A DNA stretch of 64,000 bases from NCBI RefSeq assembly GCF_014640435.1, contig NZ_BMGY01000019.1, positions 1 through 64,000 of the forward strand, given 5' to 3'. Numbering within the stretch: the first letter of the stretch is position 1; each line of letters starts with the position of its first letter. The notes beneath the pieces are model-generated. The model saw only the letters and a program-made list of their open reading frames with translations, ran no database searches and was not told the DNA's origin. The translations under genes and the position numbers were made by a program. Below are positions 1 to 8,671 of the stretch, one piece after another. Source of the stretch: Hymenobacter frigidus (GTDB lineage: Bacteria; Bacteroidota; Bacteroidia; Cytophagales; Hymenobacteraceae).

Positions 1-53
1 TCCGACTTTTTTGGGAGTCTTTTTGCTGCCCACTCTGCCCGCCGCCAAAAACC

Positions 54-749
54 CTAAACAGGCTCGTTGCCAGCAGATTCGAGCATGGCGCGTTCTTCTT
101 TCCAAAAAAGCTTGATGCCGGCGCGGCACAGCACCAGCCACGCGGCGCCACCGGCAAAGCCCGCGAGCACATCGGTGGCGTAATGGGCATGCAGATACAC
201 CCGCGTGATGCCGATGAGCCCCGCCCATAGCAGCAGCGGCACGGCCCAGCGCGCGTGGCCCAGGTGCCGCGCCAGTAGCCACGCCAGGCAGCCATAGAAC
301 GTGACCCCCAGCATGGCGTGGCCGCTGGGAAAGCTGAGTCCCAGCGTTTGGAGCAGCGCGTTGCTGGGCCGGGGACGGTTGAAATAAAACTTGAGCAGCT
401 GGTTGAGGAGGATGCCACCGCCCATGGCCACCAGCAATTCCCAGCTTTCGCGCGGGTGGCTGGCCCGGCGCAGCAGCAGCACGCCCGCGACGCTGGCCGG
501 CAGCAAAAATGGGAGCGCGGCGAAGAACGTCACGAAACGAACCGGCCCGGTAAGGCCCGGCTCTGCCGCCCGCCACCCGTCGACAACACCCGAAGCCCAG
601 GTATCGAGGGCCAGCGAGTGGTGCACGAAAACCACCCGCGCCAAGTAGAAGAACACGCCAAAAGCGGCCACGAACAACACCATGGCCAGCACCACTTCCA
701 CGGTGAGCAGCCCTGCCAACGCCAGCAAACGAGCGGTGAAACGATTCAT
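54..749 (-). CDS. PAP2-family membrane phosphatase
   Basis: Phosphatidic-acid-phosphatase type 2 protein of about 231 residues. It likely removes phosphate from a lipid such as undecaprenyl pyrophosphate or phosphatidate at the outer face of the inner membrane. The three family motifs are in order: KFYFNRPRP near residue 118, PSGHAM near 141 and RVYLHAHYATDVL near 182, which carries the catalytic His and Asp. Several hydrophobic segments surround them. The ATG at 749 is preferred to one six codons upstream because it opens directly into a basic stretch followed by a membrane segment. The substrate cannot be told from sequence. A second, diverged PAP2 gene lies at 19947-20600. Confidence 0.88.
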   Translation of the reverse strand: MNRFTARLLALAGLLTVEVVLAMVLFVAAFGVFFYLARVVFVHHSLALDTWASGVVDGWRAAEPGLTGPVRFVTFFAALPFLLPASVAGVLLLRRASHPRESWELLVAMGGGILLNQLLKFYFNRPRPSNALLQTLGLSFPSGHAMLGVTFYGCLAWLLARHLGHARWAVPLLLWAGLIGITRVYLHAHYATDVLAGFAGGAAWLVLCRAGIKLFWKEERAMLESAGNEPV

Positions 750-820
750 AAAGCACGGTCCGGGCAAGGGTGATTAACCATCGAAAACAAGTCAACCCCT
801 GGTCCCAATACTTACAAACG

Positions 821-852
821 AAAAAAGCCAGCCCGGGTGGGGCTGGCTTTTT
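821..852 (-). terminator. Rho-independent terminator after tRNA-Leu
   Basis: Hairpin with arms AAAAAGCCAGCC and GGCTGGCTTTTT around a 7-nt loop, directly downstream of the tRNA on the minus strand. Read on the minus strand it ends in a run of six T. It separates the tRNA from the PAP2 gene beyond. Confidence 0.85.
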
Positions 853-859
853 AAAAACG

Positions 860-941
860 TGCGCTCGGGGAGACTCGAACTCCCACACCTTGCGGAACTG
901 CCGCCTGAAGACAGCGCGTCTACCAATTTCGCCACAAGCGC
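860..941 (-). tRNA. tRNA-Leu (anticodon CAG)
   Basis: 82-nt leucine tRNA on the minus strand. The acceptor arms GCGCTTG and CGAGCGC pair with one G-U, followed by discriminator A. The D-arm contains AAATTGGTAGACGC. The anticodon stem CTGTC/GGCAG encloses the loop TTCAGGC, giving anticodon CAG. A long variable arm typical of class II tRNAs follows, then the T-loop sequence GTTCGAGTC. CCA is not encoded. Confidence 0.95.
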
Positions 942-993
942 ATCACTAGGTTAAAAGTTGCTTTTCTCGTTAGAACCGCGCCTTTTGGTCCTG

Positions 994-1001
994 CAAAGAT
1001 A
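994..1001 (-). promoter_or_regulatory. Bacteroidota -7 box for tRNA-Leu
   Basis: TATCTTTG on the minus strand fits the TAnnTTTG -7 consensus and lies about 50 nt upstream of the tRNA 5' end. A TTG trinucleotide 21 nt further upstream could be the -33 element. Confidence 0.55.
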
Positions 1002-1130
1002 CAGTCTCATTTTGCAGCGGCGCAATACCAAGGCCTTTTTTTTCGCAATTGGACCAGGCAGTAACCCTCCGAAGATTGTTTTTCAGTTACTTGCCACCAT
1101 GTTTTTTTTCTATTTACCGCCCATTCTCAC

Positions 1131-1832
1131 ATGTCTAACCCGCTAGCGGCCCCATTTTCGCCCGTGGCAGCCGGCACGCGTCCCACCGGATTCGACCGCG
1201 TGGCGTGGTGCTACGATGTGTTGGCCGGGCTCGTGTTTGGGCCGGCGCAGCGGCGGGCGCAGCAGGCGGCGCTAGTGGGCTTGCCGGCGGGGGCCCCGCA
1301 CGTGCTCATACTGGGCGGCGGCACCGGCTGGGTTTTGCTGGAAGTGCTGCGCTGCCGGCCTCAGGCCACGGTACTGTACCTGGAGGCTTCGCCAAAAATG
1401 CTGGCTCGTGCCCGCACACGGCTGGCGCGGGTCTGCCCCGCTGCCACCACCCAGGTTGAGTTTCGGCACGGCACCCAAGCCGCGCTCACCCCCACCGAGC
1501 AGTTTGATTCGGTGGTCACCTTTTTTGTACTCGATTGCCTTGCGCTGCCGGAGCTTGCCGGGGCATTAGCGCAGCTGCGGAAGGCCCAGCGGCCGGGGGC
1601 TACCTGGTTGCTAGCCGACTTTCGGCCCGCTCGGCGGGGCTGGCGGCGGGCGCTGCTCACGCTCATGTATACTTTTTTTCGGCTGACCACCGGGCTGCGG
1701 GCCACCGAGCTACCGGCCCTGCGCCCCGCCCTGGCGAGCCTGGGATTACAGGCGGTTGACCACGGCACTTTTTTTGGCGGAGCCATTGAGGCAGTGGTTT
1801 TCAGTGAAAATCCCACGAAGCCAAGCCTTTGA
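1131..1832 (+). CDS. Class I SAM-dependent methyltransferase
   Basis: A 233-residue cytoplasmic protein with a Rossmann-type methyltransferase fold. The SAM-binding loop LILGGGTGW is near residues 58-66, an acidic end of the second strand (LYLEASPKML) follows, and a later strand reads FDSVVTFFVLDCL. The layout resembles the UbiE/small-molecule methyltransferases, but no substrate-specific motif is recognisable. It stands alone, with the tRNA gene divergent and an M61 peptidase 160 nt downstream, so the context gives no hint of the substrate. Confidence 0.82.
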   Translation: MSNPLAAPFSPVAAGTRPTGFDRVAWCYDVLAGLVFGPAQRRAQQAALVGLPAGAPHVLILGGGTGWVLLEVLRCRPQATVLYLEASPKMLARARTRLARVCPAATTQVEFRHGTQAALTPTEQFDSVVTFFVLDCLALPELAGALAQLRKAQRPGATWLLADFRPARRGWRRALLTLMYTFFRLTTGLRATELPALRPALASLGLQAVDHGTFFGGAIEAVVFSENPTKPSL

Positions 1833-1995
1833 TATTTAATAACAGGGCCTCACGCGGTCAAAACATAATTTTAACATTATTCACACCGTTGATTGGGGTA
1901 AAACTCCCCGTTTGGTTGTAAATTTCCCACATCTTTGTATTCCTGTTTACTCTGGAGGCTTCAGCCTGTTCCTTAATTTCTTTATTATTCTGCCC

Positions 1996-3858
1996 ATGAA
2001 AAACATTGCTACTATTTTATTCGCGCTAGCCTTGGGCTCATTCGGTGCGCAAGCCCAAACCAAAGCCGATACGGGGCCGGCTGTTCGCTACGCCGTGTCG
2101 TTTCCAAATGCGGTGCACCACGAGGCGCGGGTTTCGGCCACTTTCTCGGGGCTGCCGGGCGGACCGCTGCACGTGCGCATGGCCCGCAGCTCGCCCGGCC
2201 GCTACGCCCTGCATGATTTTGCCAAAAACGTGTACTACGTAGTGGCTACCGACGGCGGCAACCATCCCCTGCCCCTCAACCGCCCCGACCCTTATGGCTG
2301 GGATGTGAACCCGGCCGCCGACGGCACGGTTATTTTCAGCTACACGCTCTACGGCGACCTGACCGATGGTACCAACGTGGGCATCGACCAACAGCATGCC
2401 CACCTCAACCTGCCCGCCGCCCTGTGCTACGCCACCGGCCTGGAGGGCCGCCAAACCGAGATAAAGTTTGACCTGCCGGCCAGCTGGAAAGCGGCCACGC
2501 AGCTGCGTCCGGGAGCCGAAAAAAACACGTTCACGGCGCCCAACATGCAGTACATGATGGACAGCCCGGTTTCGCTGGGTGCCCAGCAGGTGCGGAGCTG
2601 GACCGAGGGCGACCAGACCATTGAGCTGGCCACGCTGTATATGGGCCCGGCCGCCGAGCTCGACGGCTACGCCAAGAAAATTCAGAAAGTGGTGAAAGAG
2701 GAAAAAGCCATTTTCGGTGAGCTGCCCACTTTTGACTTTGCCCGCTATACGTTCATCGCCAATTACTTGTCGCAGGCCACGGCCGACGGCATGGAGCACC
2801 GCAACTCGACGTCGCTCACCAGCCCCCGCCCGCTGAAGGACGAGAGCGAGCTGCAAAACCTGGGCACGGTGGCCCACGAGTTCATTCACGCCTGGAACGT
2901 GGAGCGACTGCGCCCGAGCGACCTGGAGCCCTTCGATTTTCAGCGGGTGAACATGAGCGACGCGCTCTGGTTCGCCGAAGGCTTCACGCAGTACTATGGC
3001 CGTCTGGCCCTGCGCCGAGCCAAGCTGATTGATGACGAGGCGTTTTTCGAAGACATCAGCCGCTGGGTAAACCTGCGCCAGAACAGTCCCGGCGCCCGCT
3101 ACGCCTCGGCCATCGACATGAGCCGCCAGGCCGCCTTCACCGACCATGCGGGCACCACTGCCCCCATGAACCTGGTAAACACCAACCTTTCGTACTACGA
3201 CCAGGGGGCCGGCATTGCTCTGGTTCTCGATTTGCAGCTGCGCCAGCATCACCGCTCCTCGCTCGATAAGCTCATGCAGGCCATGTGGCAGCAGTACGGT
3301 AAAAAGCAGAACGGCTACGCCCCCGCCGCGCCCTACAACGTGCGCGATTTGCAGCGCGTGCTGGGCGAAGTGAGCAAAGACACCGTGTTTGCCAACCGCT
3401 TCTTCCGCCAGTATGTGTACGGCCGCGAGCAGCCCCGCTTCAGCGAAAACCTGACGGTGGCCGGACTGGCCGTGATTCCGACCCGGGCATTGGGCGCGGC
3501 CCTGCCGAGCCAGGTGGAGTTTGACGAGGAGGGCCGCTGCCTGGTGGCCTACAATACCCAAATTGGCTCGGGCCTGTACAAAGCCGGCATCGACCGGGGC
3601 GACCAGATTGTGGTGCTGGATGGCAAGGAAATCAAAAGCGCCGGCGACCTTGATGGCGTGTTGCGCAAGCATTCGCCCAGCGACGTGGTATTTGTGAAGG
3701 TAAAGACCCGGGGCGGCGTAGAAAAAACCACCCAGCTCATCCTCGCCGAAGACCCCAACGTGCAGGTGAAGCCCATGGAAAGCGTGGAGAAGATGGTGTA
3801 CACTCCCGCCCAAAAGGTGCTGCGCGAGGCTTGGTTGGCCAGCCAGGCTTCGAACTAG
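1996..3858 (+). CDS. M61-family metallopeptidase with PDZ domain
   Basis: A 620-residue exported zinc aminopeptidase of the M61 (glycyl aminopeptidase) family. The ATG at 1996 begins a clear signal peptide ending AQAQ; an upstream in-frame extension would precede it with non-signal sequence. The zinc motif HEFIH is at residues 294-298, and WFAEGFTQYY supplies a third ligand near Glu328. The family's N-terminal beta domain precedes it. A PDZ-like domain lies at about residues 515-580 (GLYKAGIDRGDQIVVLDG). The protein probably acts in the periplasm on small peptides. A strong terminator follows the stop codon, so it is monocistronic. Confidence 0.9.
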   Translation: MKNIATILFALALGSFGAQAQTKADTGPAVRYAVSFPNAVHHEARVSATFSGLPGGPLHVRMARSSPGRYALHDFAKNVYYVVATDGGNHPLPLNRPDPYGWDVNPAADGTVIFSYTLYGDLTDGTNVGIDQQHAHLNLPAALCYATGLEGRQTEIKFDLPASWKAATQLRPGAEKNTFTAPNMQYMMDSPVSLGAQQVRSWTEGDQTIELATLYMGPAAELDGYAKKIQKVVKEEKAIFGELPTFDFARYTFIANYLSQATADGMEHRNSTSLTSPRPLKDESELQNLGTVAHEFIHAWNVERLRPSDLEPFDFQRVNMSDALWFAEGFTQYYGRLALRRAKLIDDEAFFEDISRWVNLRQNSPGARYASAIDMSRQAAFTDHAGTTAPMNLVNTNLSYYDQGAGIALVLDLQLRQHHRSSLDKLMQAMWQQYGKKQNGYAPAAPYNVRDLQRVLGEVSKDTVFANRFFRQYVYGREQPRFSENLTVAGLAVIPTRALGAALPSQVEFDEEGRCLVAYNTQIGSGLYKAGIDRGDQIVVLDGKEIKSAGDLDGVLRKHSPSDVVFVKVKTRGGVEKTTQLILAEDPNVQVKPMESVEKMVYTPAQKVLREAWLASQASN

Positions 3859-3896
3859 GCAGCCTGGCTACGGCCTGACTCTAAGTCACGAAAAGT

Positions 3897-3931
3897 GAAA
3901 ACCCTGCTGGTTGTTCCAGCGGGGTTTTTTT
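3897..3931 (+). terminator. Rho-independent terminator after M61 gene
   Basis: Hairpin AAACCCTGCTGG / CCAGCGGGGTTT (one mismatch, 5-nt loop) followed by a T run, 38 nt after the M61 stop codon. Confidence 0.85.
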
Positions 3932-3969
3932 GGTGCGGCTGAAATAACCGCGACATTCCCTAATACCTT

Positions 3970-3977
3970 TACCTTTG
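3970..3977 (+). promoter_or_regulatory. -7 box of the five-gene cassette
   Basis: TACCTTTG matches TAnnTTTG exactly. It lies 85 nt ahead of the first gene of the 4063-9495 cassette and just after the M61 terminator. It is the only good box in the gap, so it probably drives the whole cassette. Confidence 0.55.
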
Positions 3978-4062
3978 AACGGTTGCGGGGTCGTTTTATA
4001 AACGATAAGCGCCCAGCCAACTTTGCTACCAGCTTCTTCTTCCGCCTTTTTTATCCTTTCCC

Positions 4063-4758
4063 ATGGAAATTTTCGACAAGCTCACGAACGCGGCCAAGGA
4101 TTTTTTTATTGAGCCCGAGGACGAGGCCAAAGCCCTCAATAACCCATCCACGGCCCAGTTTGGGGCATCTGGTCCCGGTGCCGTTTCCGCGGTGCCCTCC
4201 CCTTTTGCCGCGCCCGCCGTGACGCAGGCCGAACAGCGCCACCTCGACCACATTGCCAGCCTGCTGGCCGGCGACGGCAAGGATTTCGGAGCCTACATGA
4301 AAATGGTGAAGAGCATGACCGCCGCCGGCATGAGCGGCCCCTTGCTCTACCAAACGGCGTTTAATGCCTTTTCGGCGGTGAATGGCAGTACCGTGCCGGG
4401 CCTGCTGGCCTCAGCTTCGCAATTTGAGCAAGCCCTGACCACCGACCGCGACAAGGTGCTGGCCCGGCACCGCGAGAAAATGGGCGAAGCCAACGCTCCG
4501 GGAGGTACTCCGAGTGCTGTGGTGCAACTCACGGCCCAGGAGAAAAAACTGGCCGCCGACCTGGCCGACCTCACCCGCCAGCTCCAGACCAAGCAGCAGC
4601 TGCTGCTGCAAACCCAGCAGCAGCTGGCCGACGAGCGCCAAAAAACCCAGGCCGCGCTGAGTTCCTACGAGCTGGCCAACTCGGCGGCCCTGACCGACCT
4701 GCAAGCGCATTACAAGGCAGCGGAAGCTTTTCTGAGCACTGGCGGCGCAGCCAGATAG
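4063..4758 (+). CDS. Coiled-coil protein, first gene of the PspA-like/ABC cassette
   Basis: A 231-residue soluble protein that I do not recognise as a named family. It opens with a possibly amphipathic helix (MEIFDKLTNAAKDFF), then an acidic and Pro/Ala-rich linker. A helical middle domain covers about residues 45-125. From about 148 to 215 there is a strong coiled coil rich in Gln, Lys and Leu (QLQTKQQLLLQTQQQL). There is no signal peptide or membrane segment, so it should be cytoplasmic, possibly at the membrane surface through the N-terminal helix. It lies 63 nt ahead of the membrane-anchored PspA-like gene, which suggests a partner or scaffold role; that is inference. Confidence 0.75.
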   Translation: MEIFDKLTNAAKDFFIEPEDEAKALNNPSTAQFGASGPGAVSAVPSPFAAPAVTQAEQRHLDHIASLLAGDGKDFGAYMKMVKSMTAAGMSGPLLYQTAFNAFSAVNGSTVPGLLASASQFEQALTTDRDKVLARHREKMGEANAPGGTPSAVVQLTAQEKKLAADLADLTRQLQTKQQLLLQTQQQLADERQKTQAALSSYELANSAALTDLQAHYKAAEAFLSTGGAAR

Positions 4759-4821
4759 ACTGGCTTGCCGCCGGTATTGCTAATTCGACCACCTGAACAA
4801 CGCACCCTTTTTTTCTGCTTG

Positions 4822-5817
4822 ATGAACACACCATTACTTGGACCGCCCTCGCCCGCTGATGGCCTGCCTTCGTGGCAAAAGCCCGAAAAAGCAGCCGCTT
4901 GGGCGTTCGTGGCACTGCTCGCCGGCATGGGCGTGTACTACTGGGGCCAGATACTGCCGTACCTGATTGATATTGTGTTTGATACCGTGAAGCTGGGCAT
5001 TGGCCTGGGCGTGCTGTTCGTGCTGTTTTTGCTGGCTACCAACAAGCGGATTCAGGCGGGGCTGTGGTACCTGGGGCAACGCATTTTCCGGACTGCGGCG
5101 GGCCTGTTCGTCAATACCGACCCCATCGGCATCATGGAGGATTACATACGGAATACGGAAAAGGAAGCCCGCAACATGGAGGAAGAGGTGGGCCACATCG
5201 AAGGAGCCAACGAGCTGGTGAAGCGCAAGGTGGATGCCAACCGCACCCAGATGCAGGAGTATTTGGCCCTGGCCGATTCGGCCCTGCGCCAGGGCGAGAA
5301 AGACAGCGCCGACAACTACGCCAGTCGCGCCGCTCAGCTCGAAGACTACAACCGCCGCCTGCAACCCATGGCCACCACCACGGCCAACGTGAGCCTGGTA
5401 ATGCGCCAGATTCTAAAGGCCGCCCTGCGCCAGATTGACAACAGCAAGTTCAAAGTCAGCTTGTTGAAGGATGAGTACGAGCTGGTGAAGCGCACCAGCT
5501 CGGGGATGCGCGCCGCCATGAACATCCTGCGCGGCGACCCCGACAAGAAGTACTTCTTCGACCTAGCCACCGACCGCGTGGCCCAGGATATGGCCCAGCA
5601 GCTCGGCCAAATCAAGCAGGCCATGCGCTACTCGCAGGAGTTCGTGAAGGAAATGGACATCCAGAACGGCGTGATGAGCGAGAAGGGCCAGCGCCTGCTC
5701 GACAAGTACCAAAAGGGTGAGTTTAGCGCCATTATGGACAATGAGCCGCCGGTACGCCTGAACGTGGCCGCTACCCGGCAAGCCACCGATGATGCCTACG
5801 GCAAGCTACTTGATTAA
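4822..5817 (+). CDS. Membrane-anchored PspA/IM30-like coiled-coil protein
   Basis: A 331-residue protein starting at ATG 4822; the upstream in-frame extension is not hydrophobic and lies in the intergenic gap. Two hydrophobic segments (about residues 22-43 and 50-72) form a membrane hairpin. The rest is almost entirely charged helix. The stretch from about residue 95 (NTDPIGIMEDYIRNTEKEA) through the EEEVGHIEG and DSALRQGEKDSADNYA regions looks like the PspA/IM30 (bacterial ESCRT-III-like) helical hairpin, in which a Pro-containing start leads into a long antiparallel coiled coil. Classical PspA lacks transmembrane segments, so this would be a tethered relative. The assignment comes from reading the sequence, not from a profile search. 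It sits between a coiled-coil gene and a substrate-binding/OmpA gene. Confidence 0.65.
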   Translation: MNTPLLGPPSPADGLPSWQKPEKAAAWAFVALLAGMGVYYWGQILPYLIDIVFDTVKLGIGLGVLFVLFLLATNKRIQAGLWYLGQRIFRTAAGLFVNTDPIGIMEDYIRNTEKEARNMEEEVGHIEGANELVKRKVDANRTQMQEYLALADSALRQGEKDSADNYASRAAQLEDYNRRLQPMATTTANVSLVMRQILKAALRQIDNSKFKVSLLKDEYELVKRTSSGMRAAMNILRGDPDKKYFFDLATDRVAQDMAQQLGQIKQAMRYSQEFVKEMDIQNGVMSEKGQRLLDKYQKGEFSAIMDNEPPVRLNVAATRQATDDAYGKLLD

Positions 5818-5966
5818 TTGAAGCGCTGATTCCTGGGTGAGTTGGTGTGCTGATTATGAAGCATAGCTACCCTGGCACTCAACTAATCAGAATTTTATTT
5901 CCCAAGAACTTCGCCGGCCAACTCAGCAAAGCACATCAGCACATTCCAAAATCAACACATTACTAA

Positions 5967-7745
5967 ATGACCACTCGCGGTAAAATTCTCATTGCCATCA
6001 TTGTCCTGGCGGGCTTATACTTTGGCATTAATAAACTCACTTCCAGTAATCTGCTATTTAAAAAAGCCGCCACGGAATCCGTTCTGCTGAACTCGATTGA
6101 GCTGCCGGCCGCCACGGGTGGCAGTGGCGTAAACACGGTGGTGCCGCTGGCCGCGCTACCTGGCACGGCCCCAGCCGACAAGGGCACGCCCGTGGTGTGG
6201 GAGGTGATGGCCTGGAACAGCCAGATGGCCGGCATGCTGGCCAACGGCGGCCCCCGCACCACCACGGGCTCTGCCATGGCCAGCAACGGCCTGGACATGC
6301 AAATTGTGCGGCAGGACGACGTGAGCAAGATGCAGGCCGATTTGGTGAAAAACGCCGTCGACCTGGCCGCCAACCCCGCCACGCCGGGCCTGATTGTGAG
6401 CATCATGGGCGACGGCCTGCCCGGCTTCTCGGCGGTGCAGGAGCAGCTCAAAAAGGCCGGCACGCAGCTGCAAATCATCCCCTACAGCATGGGCAAATCC
6501 TTCGGCGAAGACAAGCTGATGGGCCCGAAAGAATGGCTGGATAACCCCAAGCTGGCCCTGGGCAAAACCGTGGCCTGCTACCTGCGCGACGGCGACCAGA
6601 ACATCGCCCTGAAGTGGTGCGCCGACAACGGGCTGAAAGTCAACCCCGACGAAACCACTTACGACCCGCAGGCCGTAAACTTCATGGCCGCCAGCGACTT
6701 CCTGGTGGCCGCCGAAAAGTACATCCTGAGCAAGCCTGAAAGCCGCGACAAAATCGTGGACGGCAAAAACACCGGCGTGAAAGTGGACGTGGTGGCCGAT
6801 GCCGTGGCCACCTGGACCCCCGGCGACGTGAACATCGCCAAGCAAAAAGGCGGTTTGGTGAGCATCGTGTCGACCAAAGAGTACTCGAACCAGATGCCCA
6901 ACATTATGGTGACCACCAAGCGCTGGTACGATGCCCATCAGAAGGAAGTAGAAGGCATTATGCTAGCCCACGCCATGGCCGGCGACCAAGTGAAATCGCA
7001 CCCCGAAGCGCTGGCCCGCGCCGCCGATATCTCGGCCGAAGTGTACGGCGACAAAGACAAGCCCGGCGCATACTGGCTGAAGTATTACAAAGGCGTGAGC
7101 GAGGCCGACCGCAACGGCGACGTGGTGGAGCTGGGCGGCAGCAAAGTCTTCAATTTCAGCGATAATTTGAGCCTGTTCGGTCTGAACGAAGGCGGCACCA
7201 ACATTTATGCTTCGGTGTACAAGGCGTTTGGCGACGTGCAGAGCAAGCTCTACCCCAAGGAGCTGCCCAGCTATGTGCCCCTGAACGACATGCTGGACCT
7301 CACGCTGCTGCGCAACCTGCAGGTCCGCTACAAAGGCAAAACGGTGGCTCCGGCCGAAACTCAAAAATTTGCGGCGGGCGACGAAATTCGCCGCAACGTG
7401 AGCAAGCGGGCCTGGAACATCGAGTTCAATTCGGCCAAAAGCACGTTCACGCCTTCGGCAGAAAAAGAGCTAAACCAGCTATTTGATGACCTGGTGGTGG
7501 CTGGCAACCTGAAAGTGGCGGTGCACGGCCACACCGACAACGCCGGCGACCCGCAAGCCAACCAGCAGCTTTCGGAAGACCGCGCCATGGCCGTGCGCCA
7601 GTGGCTGGAACGCAAAAGCAGCAGTGCCTTCCCCAACGGCCGGATTCAGGTGTACGCCCATGGCCCTACCGAACCGGTGGCCAGCAACGGAACACTCGTC
7701 GGCAAAGCCAAAAACCGCCGCGTAGAAATTGTATTGGGCAACTAA
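5967..7745 (+). CDS. ABC substrate-binding protein fused to OmpA-like peptidoglycan-binding domain
   Basis: A 592-residue envelope protein. A single N-terminal membrane segment (about residues 7-24, ILIAIIVLAGLYFGI) anchors it in the inner membrane. Residues 75-440 resemble a type 2 periplasmic binding protein of the phosphate/nitrate/taurine class. Residues 480-590 are an OmpA C-terminal domain with VHGHTDNAGDPQANQQ, the SEDRAMAVRQWL helix and the closing NRRVEI, which normally binds peptidoglycan. The combination would tie the binding protein to both membrane and cell wall. The permease and ATPase follow at 7895 and 8671, so this is probably their binding component. The ligand is unknown. 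Confidence 0.85.
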   Translation: MTTRGKILIAIIVLAGLYFGINKLTSSNLLFKKAATESVLLNSIELPAATGGSGVNTVVPLAALPGTAPADKGTPVVWEVMAWNSQMAGMLANGGPRTTTGSAMASNGLDMQIVRQDDVSKMQADLVKNAVDLAANPATPGLIVSIMGDGLPGFSAVQEQLKKAGTQLQIIPYSMGKSFGEDKLMGPKEWLDNPKLALGKTVACYLRDGDQNIALKWCADNGLKVNPDETTYDPQAVNFMAASDFLVAAEKYILSKPESRDKIVDGKNTGVKVDVVADAVATWTPGDVNIAKQKGGLVSIVSTKEYSNQMPNIMVTTKRWYDAHQKEVEGIMLAHAMAGDQVKSHPEALARAADISAEVYGDKDKPGAYWLKYYKGVSEADRNGDVVELGGSKVFNFSDNLSLFGLNEGGTNIYASVYKAFGDVQSKLYPKELPSYVPLNDMLDLTLLRNLQVRYKGKTVAPAETQKFAAGDEIRRNVSKRAWNIEFNSAKSTFTPSAEKELNQLFDDLVVAGNLKVAVHGHTDNAGDPQANQQLSEDRAMAVRQWLERKSSSAFPNGRIQVYAHGPTEPVASNGTLVGKAKNRRVEIVLGN

Positions 7746-7749
7746 GCAG

Positions 7750-7889
7750 TAGCGTGGACTCTGCGAGTCCGCGAAACGAGCGCAGCGAGTGTCGCCGCCT
7801 GGATTTCCGAACAACATTACCTTTAAAACAGGCGCAGCCGACGGTACTCGCTGCGCTCGTTACGCGAGGACTCGCAGAGTCCCCGCCAC
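7750..7889. repeat. Imperfect inverted repeat, GTGGACTCT family
   Basis: Two arms (about 7750-7790 and 7845-7889) share GACTCTGCGAGTCC and ACGAGCGCAGCGAGT in opposite orientation. A relative lies at 20604-20685. It fills the only large gap inside the five-gene cassette, between the binding-protein and permease genes. A TACCTTTA sequence inside the loop is one base from the -7 consensus. Confidence 0.8.
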
Positions 7890-7894
7890 ACGCC

Positions 7895-8671
7895 ATGAAA
7901 GACTTATTCGTTCCCAACGCCAAGCCCCGGACCCCGGTTTTTCTGACCATGGTGGCGTGCCAGGTGCTACTGCTGCTGCTGCTGTGGCTGTTTTATCCCT
8001 TGCAGCTGTTCCCTACTTTGGGGGAAGTTCTGGCTTCTTTCAAAGACTTGGTGACGACGCAGGGGCTGATTCAAGAACTGTGGGCCAGCCTGACCACGGC
8101 ACTCGGGGCGCTGGGTATTGCCACGGTGCTGGCGCTGGGGATTTCCTACCTCACGGCGCTGCCTTTTTTTCGGCCCATCGCCTACGCGGCCTCCAAGATG
8201 CGCTACCTCACCCTCACCGGCCTCACCTTTTTTATGGCCCTCATGGTGAGCTCCGGCCACCAGGTGAAGCTCTCGGTGCTCATTTTCGGGGCCACCGTGT
8301 ACCTGGTCACGGGCATGACGAGCGTGATTCTGAGCACCTCGCAGGAAGAAATGGACCACGCCCGCACCCTGGGCATGAGCGAGTGGCGCAGCTTCTACGA
8401 GGTAGTGGTGCTGGGCAAGTTGGACGATATGCTCGAAGTCGTGCGCCAAAACTTCGCCATCATCTGGACCATGATTACGCTGGTCGAAACGCTGTATCAG
8501 TCCGAGGGCGGCATTGGCCTGCTGCTCTACAAGCAGAACCGGTATTTGCATTTGGATGGCGTTGTCGCTATTCAACTGGTGATTCTGACCACGGGCGCGG
8601 CGCAGGACTACTTGTTTGAATTGCTGCGCCGGGTATTCTTTCCTTACTCCGCGCTGAAGGCAGCAAAATAA
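7895..8671 (+). CDS. ABC transporter permease (NitT/TauT-like)
   Basis: A 258-residue inner-membrane protein with about six hydrophobic segments, starting MKDLFVPNAKPRTPVF. The cytoplasmic coupling loop EEMDHARTLGMSEWRSFYEVVVLG matches the EAA pattern of binding-protein-dependent permeases (A..LG). Size and pattern fit the single-permease nitrate/taurine/sulfonate class. The ATG at 7895 follows a palindromic element and starts just before the first membrane segment. The stop codon overlaps the ATPase start by one base (TAATG), indicating translational coupling. With the upstream binding protein it should form an importer, or possibly a signalling complex; the substrate is unknown. Confidence 0.85.
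   Translation: MKDLFVPNAKPRTPVFLTMVACQVLLLLLLWLFYPLQLFPTLGEVLASFKDLVTTQGLIQELWASLTTALGALGIATVLALGISYLTALPFFRPIAYAASKMRYLTLTGLTFFMALMVSSGHQVKLSVLIFGATVYLVTGMTSVILSTSQEEMDHARTLGMSEWRSFYEVVVLGKLDDMLEVVRQNFAIIWTMITLVETLYQSEGGIGLLLYKQNRYLHLDGVVAIQLVILTTGAAQDYLFELLRRVFFPYSALKAAK

Noticed and set aside
2038..3813. Long open frame on the minus strand opposite the M61 gene (591 codons)
   Set aside because: It is antisense to a clearly coding gene, has His/Gly/Val-rich low-complexity sequence typical of GC-rich shadows, and no domain.
5818..5966. Partly complementary segments between the PspA-like and binding-protein genes
   Set aside because: Only short blocks pair (TGTGCTGA with TCAGCACA, GAGTTGG with CCAACTC) in an order that does not give one clean hairpin.
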